Assembly (NCBI GenBank): GCA_900549895.1
Contig: URQG01000015.1
Coordinates: forward strand, 1-17,773
Length of the DNA: 17,773 nt
Origin: an uncultured Lachnobacterium sp.
GTDB lineage: Bacteria > Bacillota > Clostridia > Lachnospirales > Lachnospiraceae
Direction of reading: 5' to 3'
Made by a program: the position numbers and the translations under genes
In this document: piece by piece, positions 13,260 through 17,773 of the stretch
Layout of the letters: each line of letters begins with the position of its first letter
Numbering within the stretch: the stretch's first letter is position 1
Notes under the pieces: model-generated
What the model saw: only the letters and a program-made list of their open reading frames with translations
What the model was told of the DNA's origin: nothing
Database searches by the model: none

Positions 13260-14111
13260 TTATGCTTCCTTCAGCCACTCCTGCAGCTTCCACATCTGTT
13301 TCTTCATCGTTTCACGCCCCATCTTATATGCTGCCAGCAGCTTCTGACGATCGTGTTCCACTTTACCCACATCAATTTTTTTCGGTGGACGGATCACATA
13401 AAGAGAGCCATTCGCTTCCTTTTTCCGAATATATTCCAGAGTATCATTGTATATCTCATGGCGATGCTCCATTGCTTCGATCAACTTCGGATATTTGCGA
13501 AGTCTCACCCGGATCAACGGCATCAACTGGTTTCTGGTCTTCACATAATCAAGCGGCTGTGTCAGGATGACAACATTACGATCATACCCCAGTTCTTCCA
13601 TATGACGGACCGGAATGGAATCAGCGATTCCACCATCCAGAAGTTCGTATCCGCCAACCTCTACAACTCTTGATACAAGCGGCATCGATGCGGACGCACG
13701 CAACCAAAGCATACCTTCTTTGTCGCATTGATTGACTTCTTTGTATACCGCCTTACCGGTATTGATATCCGTTGCCACAATGTAAAAAGGCATCGGATTC
13801 TTACGGTATGTTTCGTAATCAAACGGATCCAAATGATCCGGAATATCATGATAACAGAATTGTTCTCCAAAAATATCACCGGTCTTAATCAATGTTCCAA
13901 CGCCGGCATAATGCGGGTTATTACAATACGCTGCATTATATCGGATGACACGTCCCGGTTGCTTTGATTTATAATTACAGCCAAACACCGCCCCCGCCGA
14001 TACGCCGACCGCACCGTCAAAATTCAGGCCCTGTTCCATCATTATATCAATTACCCCGGCGGTAAACATGCCTCGCATTGCACCGCCTTCCATGATCAAA
14101 CCTCTCTTCAT
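13260..14111 (-). CDS. Patatin-like phospholipase family protein
   Basis: A 283-residue serine hydrolase of the patatin/RssA-YjjU type, expected to cleave acyl esters of lipids in the cytosol or at the inner membrane face. The oxyanion-hole motif GGAMRGMFTAG (9-19), the nucleophile elbow GVSAG (36-40, Ser38) and the second dyad residue in DGGIADSIP (Asp159) are all present. A Lys/Arg-rich C-terminal part (about 200-283) follows. No signal peptide or membrane segment is seen. The start is the ATG at 14109-14111, with GGGAGG 8 bases upstream. It is a single gene with its own promoter, ending at the shared terminator. The natural substrate cannot be told from sequence. Confidence 0.93.
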   Translation of the reverse strand: MKRGLIMEGGAMRGMFTAGVIDIMMEQGLNFDGAVGVSAGAVFGCNYKSKQPGRVIRYNAAYCNNPHYAGVGTLIKTGDIFGEQFCYHDIPDHLDPFDYETYRKNPMPFYIVATDINTGKAVYKEVNQCDKEGMLWLRASASMPLVSRVVEVGGYELLDGGIADSIPVRHMEELGYDRNVVILTQPLDYVKTRNQLMPLIRVRLRKYPKLIEAMEHRHEIYNDTLEYIRKKEANGSLYVIRPPKKIDVGKVEHDRQKLLAAYKMGRETMKKQMWKLQEWLKEA

Positions 14112-14164
14112 TTATGTATCCTCCCAATCTTTCTCTTCATGGGTATTGTTCTGCATCTTCTTTT

Positions 14165-14193
14165 ATATTATCTGTCTTTCTTTCCGATTTCAA
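14165..14193 (-). promoter_or_regulatory. Promoter of the patatin-like gene
   Basis: On the minus strand TTGAAA (14188-14193) and TAATAT (14165-14170) with 17-base spacing. The leader is about 45 bases. Confidence 0.65.
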
Positions 14194-14250
14194 GTAAGGA
14201 TTTTTCTCTGTTGATTATAGTTTTTCCCTATTTTCAAAAAATATTCCCGA

Positions 14251-14285
14251 AAATGAAACCCGGGTATCTGCGACAGATACCCGGG
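14251..14285 (-). terminator. Terminator of the sugar transporter operon
   Basis: A perfect 12-bp GC-rich stem (CCCGGGTATCTG, 14259-14270, with its complement at 14274-14285) around a 3-base loop. It lies 26 bases after the LacI-type gene. The T-tract that follows on the minus strand is interrupted (TTTCATTTTC), so termination may be partial. Confidence 0.82.
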
Positions 14286-14311
14286 CCTCCCCTCATGTAT
14301 ATGTAAATATG

Positions 14312-15322
14312 TTATACCTCTGAGAGCGCCCTCACACTCTCAGTGTTCTTTAAAGCGAATGGAATTAACTCATGAACTGCTGATTTTTTCAGTTCGATCA
14401 TTTGCAACAGAATCTCCACACTTCTCTGTGCAATCTCCTCATACTTCTGACAAATGGTAACAATCTTAGGATTGTAATAATCTGCCAGTTCCGTTCCATC
14501 GAATCCAACAATGGAGATGTCTTCCGGAACACGAAGTCCCGCATCAAAGATAGCGCGCATCGCACCGACCGCCATCACATCACCCATCGTAAAAACCGCC
14601 GTAATCGGAAGTTTCCTGCACAAGAGCTCATTCATCGCATGGTACGCACTCTCAAAAGAGTAACGTGCCTTTGCAAAATAGTTTGGATCGAATGTCAAAC
14701 CATGTTTCTTGTAACTCCTGCAACATCCCTGATATCGATGCTCACTTGGGGAGGATGCATCCGGATCACCACCGATCAACGCAATATTGCGATGTCCATG
14801 GTCAAACAGATAATCCACTGCCACTTCGGAAGCTATCGTATCGTCGGTTGACACGGAGGATAAGTTATCAAAACCGAGTTCATCTGCACGGTCAGTTACG
14901 AGTACACACGGTACATCCACCTGTGAAAACTGTTTCTTAAAATACTGTGCATTACTGCCAAGGAAAAAAACGCCTCTTGGCTTATGTTCACGACATAGAC
15001 GAACCGCCTCCGCCACTTCATTTGCTTCCTCATCCAGATAATGAACGCGGAGCGAATAGTCCGAATGTTCCAGTGTTGCCTGCAATGCCTCAATCACATT
15101 TGCAAACAGCATATTTGATGTACCTCTTACTAATACTAATATACTTTTACTGACCGTCTGCTTTAAATGTTTGGCGTTGTTGTTCGGCACAAAATGGTAT
15201 GTATCTACAATCTCAATTATTTTTGCACGCGCCGCCGGGCTTACATCCCGGCGTCCGTTCAACACTCTTGAAACGGTACTGACTGAATAGCCAGACTCCT
15301 TTGCTATATCAACTATCGTCAT
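14312..15322 (-). CDS. LacI-family transcriptional regulator
   Basis: A 336-residue regulator. The N-terminal helix-turn-helix TIVDIAKESGYSVSTVSRVLNG (2-23) and the hinge region FVPNNNAKHLKQ (44-55) are followed by a periplasmic-binding-protein-like sensor domain. The sensor includes GVFFLGSN, SVSTDDTIASEVAVDYLFDHGHRNIALIGG, AVFTMGDVMAVGAMRAIFDAGLRVPEDISIVGFDGTE and CQKYEEIAQRSVEILLQMI, which is the family order. The start has GAGGTG 8 bases upstream. It lies 27 bases after the second permease gene on the same strand and is followed by the operon terminator. It is thus cotranscribed with, and probably controls, the transporter. The inducer is unknown; it would be the sugar carried by the transporter or a derivative. 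Confidence 0.95.
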   Translation of the reverse strand: MTIVDIAKESGYSVSTVSRVLNGRRDVSPAARAKIIEIVDTYHFVPNNNAKHLKQTVSKSILVLVRGTSNMLFANVIEALQATLEHSDYSLRVHYLDEEANEVAEAVRLCREHKPRGVFFLGSNAQYFKKQFSQVDVPCVLVTDRADELGFDNLSSVSTDDTIASEVAVDYLFDHGHRNIALIGGDPDASSPSEHRYQGCCRSYKKHGLTFDPNYFAKARYSFESAYHAMNELLCRKLPITAVFTMGDVMAVGAMRAIFDAGLRVPEDISIVGFDGTELADYYNPKIVTICQKYEEIAQRSVEILLQMIELKKSAVHELIPFALKNTESVRALSEV

Positions 15323-15349
15323 GCTGTAAACACCTCAAAGATTTCCCTT

Positions 15350-16261
15350 TTATCCTTTGACAGCACCTGCAAGAACACCTTCAATGATGTACTTCTGACA
15401 TATAATGTAGAATATAATGATTGGAAGGATTGCAAGAACAAGCACCGCCATCATAGCACCCCAGTCGATCTGTCCGTGGCTCTGTTTCAAGAACTGTACG
15501 GCGATCGGGATGGTCTTATACTTATTAATGTTAAGTACCAGGCTTGGAAGAAGGTAATCGTTCCACACCCACATTGCCTCAAGAATTGCGACCGTTACGG
15601 TTGTAGGTTTTAAAATCGGAAATACGATTTTAAAGAATGTCTGCAGCGGGCTGCATCCATCGATCATCGCTGCTTCCTCGATTTCCAGCGAGATACCCTT
15701 TACAAAACCGGTAAACATAAATACCGCAAGTCCTGCTCCAAATCCAAGGTACACAACAATAATACCAACCGGATTTGACAAATGCAAAATATTTGAAAAT
15801 TTCGACAGTGTAAACATTACCATCTGGAATGGTACGATCATAGAAAACAGACACATTACATAAATCGCTTTTGTCGCTTTGGTATGTACTCTTGTAATGT
15901 ACCATGCAGTCATGGAACAGCACAGAATAATGAGTGCAACCGATCCAACGGTAATAAAAAGTGAATTTCCGAAACATCCCCAGAGATTCGTTTTACGAAT
16001 ACCGTTGGAATAGTTGAGCCATCCACACATTGCTCTTTCAATACCACTGACAAATTTATCCCAGCCCTCTGAAAGCGAGTTCGCACTCGGGCTGAATGGA
16101 TGAGTAAAGATGTAAGCTTTACGCTTGAACGAGTTCAAAAATACGATCAGTATCGGTGAAATCCACAGAAAACTGACGATGGCAAAAATTACGGTTAAGA
16201 TTCCACCGTGTTTTGCGCGACGAACAGCACTAATCTCTGACTGTTTTTTCTCTTTAGCCAT
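15350..16261 (-). CDS. Carbohydrate ABC transporter permease (MalG/UgpE-like)
   Basis: A 303-residue integral membrane subunit of a CUT1-type sugar importer. About six hydrophobic segments are visible, starting at about 21-42 (ILTVIFAIVSFLWISPILIV) and ending near 270-290. The EAA loop that docks on the ATPase is EEAAMIDGCSPLQTFFKIVF (about 195-214). Between the first and second segments is a large outer loop (about 50-95) unlike the short loop of most MalG proteins. Its ATG overlaps the TAA stop of the upstream permease by one base (TAATG), which implies translational coupling. The ATPase subunit is not encoded here, so a shared MsmK-type ATPase elsewhere is likely. Confidence 0.94.
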   Translation of the reverse strand: MAKEKKQSEISAVRRAKHGGILTVIFAIVSFLWISPILIVFLNSFKRKAYIFTHPFSPSANSLSEGWDKFVSGIERAMCGWLNYSNGIRKTNLWGCFGNSLFITVGSVALIILCCSMTAWYITRVHTKATKAIYVMCLFSMIVPFQMVMFTLSKFSNILHLSNPVGIIVVYLGFGAGLAVFMFTGFVKGISLEIEEAAMIDGCSPLQTFFKIVFPILKPTTVTVAILEAMWVWNDYLLPSLVLNINKYKTIPIAVQFLKQSHGQIDWGAMMAVLVLAILPIIIFYIICQKYIIEGVLAGAVKG

Positions 16262-17118
16262 TATTCTGCCACCTCCTTGCTCGTTGTCAGCTTATTCTGT
16301 ACCAATGAAATGATTGCAACCAGAATAAAGAAAATTACCGCCTTTGCCTGACCTACACCCTGCCAGCCTGTCTTACCATACATGGTGTTATAGATATTCA
16401 GTGCAAGTAACTCGGACATCTTGCCTGGATTACCACCGGTCAAAGCCAGGTTCTGATCAAACAGTTTGAAACCATTGGTCAGAGTAAGGAATGTACAAAT
16501 GGTAATGGTTGGCATCAACATCGGAAGTGTTACATTTCTAAGCAGCTGCCATGCGTTTGCACCATCAATCTTAGCTGCCTCGATCAGCTCACCCGGAATA
16601 TTCTGAATACCTGCAATATAGATAATCATCATATATCCGATCTGCTGCCAGCAGACTACGATGATCAATCCCCAGAATGCGTACCACTGTGTGAATACGA
16701 TCGTCTTAGAAAAATGAGCCAGGAAGCTGTTGAAGATCATTAACCAAATGTAACTTAATACGATACCGCCGATCAGGTTCGGCATGAAAAATACGGTACG
16801 GAACAGGTTTGTTCCCTTGATTCCTTTTGTAAGAAGCATACCGATTGCAAATGCTACCACGTTGATGATAAGTACCGATACAATGGTAAACAATGCCGTG
16901 TACCACAGCGAATGTAAAAATGTCGTATCGAGTTTGCCGTTTACAAACAGGATTTTTGTATAATTTTCTAAGCCTTTCCATTTCCAGTCCGTTACTGTCG
17001 TAAACTTACAGAAGGAAAGGAAAATTCCATATAAAAATGGTACAATAAATCCAATTGTAAATGCGATCATTGTCGGGATCAAAAATATTGGGAAATATCT
17101 CTTAATCGCTTTTTCCAT
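16261..17118 (-). CDS. Carbohydrate ABC transporter permease (MalF/UgpA-like)
   Basis: A 285-residue integral membrane subunit, partner of the permease encoded next. Hydrophobic segments begin at about 10-33 (PIFLIPTMIAFTIGFIVPFL). The EAA loop is ELIEAAKIDGANAWQLLRNV (about 177-196), ending in LPMLMPTITI. The start was placed at MEKAIKRYFPIF (ATG 17116-17118), with AAAGGAA 6 bases upstream. The 16 further in-frame residues would run into the terminator-like hairpin. It follows the solute-binding protein gene by 92 bases that contain this hairpin. The sugar specificity cannot be read from the sequence. Confidence 0.95.
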   Translation of the reverse strand: MEKAIKRYFPIFLIPTMIAFTIGFIVPFLYGIFLSFCKFTTVTDWKWKGLENYTKILFVNGKLDTTFLHSLWYTALFTIVSVLIINVVAFAIGMLLTKGIKGTNLFRTVFFMPNLIGGIVLSYIWLMIFNSFLAHFSKTIVFTQWYAFWGLIIVVCWQQIGYMMIIYIAGIQNIPGELIEAAKIDGANAWQLLRNVTLPMLMPTITICTFLTLTNGFKLFDQNLALTGGNPGKMSELLALNIYNTMYGKTGWQGVGQAKAVIFFILVAIISLVQNKLTTSKEVAE

Positions 17119-17138
17119 AATAGTTTCCTTTCGCTTTT

Positions 17139-17175
17139 TAAAAATGGGGCGTAAGCGGCTTGCCACTTACACCCC
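17139..17175 (-). terminator. Hairpin between solute-binding protein and permease genes
   Basis: A 13-bp stem (17163-17175 with 17146-17158, two G-T pairs) with a 4-base loop, followed by ATTTTT on the minus strand. It has the form of an intrinsic terminator within the operon, 35 bases after the binding-protein stop. Such elements commonly stabilise the upstream message and let only some transcription reach the permeases, giving more binding protein than membrane subunits. Confidence 0.75.
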
Positions 17176-17210
17176 TTTTCATTCATGAGTTTTTGATGAA
17201 ATTTTGAAAA

Positions 17211-17743
17211 TTACTGCTCGTTAGCAAGAGCCCACTGATCAGCCCAACCGTCAACGAATGCTGTAACAACATCATCCCAGCTTCCCTCACCTGCTGTGTA
17301 AGCAGTAAGAGCAGCTACAACGTCAGCTCTCCATGTATCTACGTTTGGAGTAGCATTGAAGCTCCATGCTACAGAAGTCTTTCCAGCTGACATTAAAGCG
17401 TTAGAAGCCTGTGCGAAAGCGTTCTTTGTCTCATAATCACCAGTGAATGTGTCAAATGGAGCTGTAAGTCCCATAGCGTTTGTGATAGCGTCACGGCCTT
17501 CGTCAGAAGTAATGCACCACTCAAGGAAGTCTAATGAAGCATCAATATCTTCCTGATCAGCCTTCTGGTTGACTGCCCAATAGTTCTCTGTACCTACGCA
17601 AAGACCCTGATTTTCATCATCAACACCAAAGTAGATTGGCATCATTGATAAGTCTTCGGCTGTAACTGTATAACCGTTATCAGGATTTGTAAGTGGTGCG
17701 AACTCCCAATCACCATTCTGATAGAAGACTGCCTCACCCATAC
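17211..17743 (-). CDS. Sugar ABC transporter solute-binding protein (C-terminal part)
   Basis: The final 177 or so residues of an extracellular family 1 solute-binding protein, cut at the adapter junction. The first Met visible (17739-17741) is internal. Typical C-terminal features are GEAVFYQNGDWEF, then a region with MPIYFGVDDENQGLCVGTE and the WAVNQKADQEDIDASLDFLEW segment with SDEGRD. They are followed by an acidic, aromatic-rich end (GSWDDVVTAFVDGWADQWA). In Firmicutes such proteins are lipoproteins; the lipobox would lie outside the window. It is the gene upstream of the two permeases. Codon choice is strongly biased toward GCT/GCA, ACA and GTA, unlike its neighbours, as expected for a very abundant protein. 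Confidence 0.93.
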
Positions 17744-17773
17744 CTGTCTCTTATACACATCTGACGCTGCCGA
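17744..17773. other. Tn5 mosaic end plus Nextera Read 1 adapter
   Basis: Bases 17744-17762 are the reverse complement of the Tn5 mosaic end. Bases 17763-17773 continue into the rest of the Nextera Read 1 transposase adapter. This is library sequence and should be trimmed. Confidence 0.97.

Noticed and set aside
14259..14285. Perfect CCCGGGTATCTG palindrome as a regulator operator
   Set aside because: Its position just after the LacI-type gene, its 3-base loop and its T-rich tail fit a terminator better than an operator.

Overview
The window is a tagmented fragment of a low-to-mid GC Firmicutes chromosome, most likely class Clostridia, family Lachnospiraceae. The reasons are the gene families (pfkA-dnaX-ybaB-recR cluster, split-type transketolase N-terminal subunit, Rrf2-iscS-iscU-mnmA operon, DUF4321, RelQ-like alarmone synthetase, CUT1 sugar transporter with LacI regulator), the AGGAGG ribosome sites and the TTGACA/TATAAT promoters. 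Bases 1-19 and 17744-17773 are Nextera/Tn5 adapter, so the biological sequence is 20-17743, and the genes at both ends are cut by library preparation.

Layout. (1) 20-4137, all minus strand: a promoter at 4109-4137 drives pfkA (6-phosphofructokinase), dnaX, ybaB and recR in tight succession, followed by the start of a transketolase subunit. About 200 bases of hairpin-rich, gene-free sequence lie between dnaX and ybaB. (2) 4148-4315: a single tRNA-Ser(CGA) on the plus strand with its own promoter, placed back-to-back with the pfkA promoter, and a terminator. (3) 4322-5220, minus: a two-gene operon of a short CarD-type protein and a protein with a long Arg/Asn/Asp/Glu-rich disordered tail. (4) 5262-6506, plus: pyridoxal kinase and a 61-residue unknown protein, converging on and overlapping the 3' end of a small alarmone synthetase gene (minus, 6474-7256). 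(5) 7474-12790, minus: cysK, a small secreted protein, and the Fe-S/thiolation operon iscR-iscS-iscU-mnmA. (6) 12852-14193: a DUF4321 membrane protein (plus) converging on a patatin-like phospholipase gene (minus), with a shared bidirectional terminator. (7) 14259-17743, minus: the 3' part of a carbohydrate ABC transporter operon (solute-binding protein, two permeases) ending in its LacI-family regulator.

How the genes fit together. The middle third is a cysteine-sulfur unit: CysK makes cysteine, IscS takes sulfur from it, IscU assembles Fe-S clusters, and MnmA uses the sulfur for tRNA 2-thiouridine. The cysK and iscR promoter regions share the sequence AATTCCYACTAA just downstream of the -10 box, which suggests one Rrf2-type regulator controls both. 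The Rrf2 protein has three cysteines in C-X7-C-X5-C spacing, consistent with Fe-S sensing.

No dramatic new system is evident, and no CRISPR array, prophage or insertion sequence was seen. The least explained parts are the CarD-short/disordered-protein pair, the 61-residue partner of the pyridoxal kinase with its tail-to-tail overlap with the alarmone synthetase gene, the structured dnaX-ybaB spacer, and the secreted protein between the two sulfur loci.
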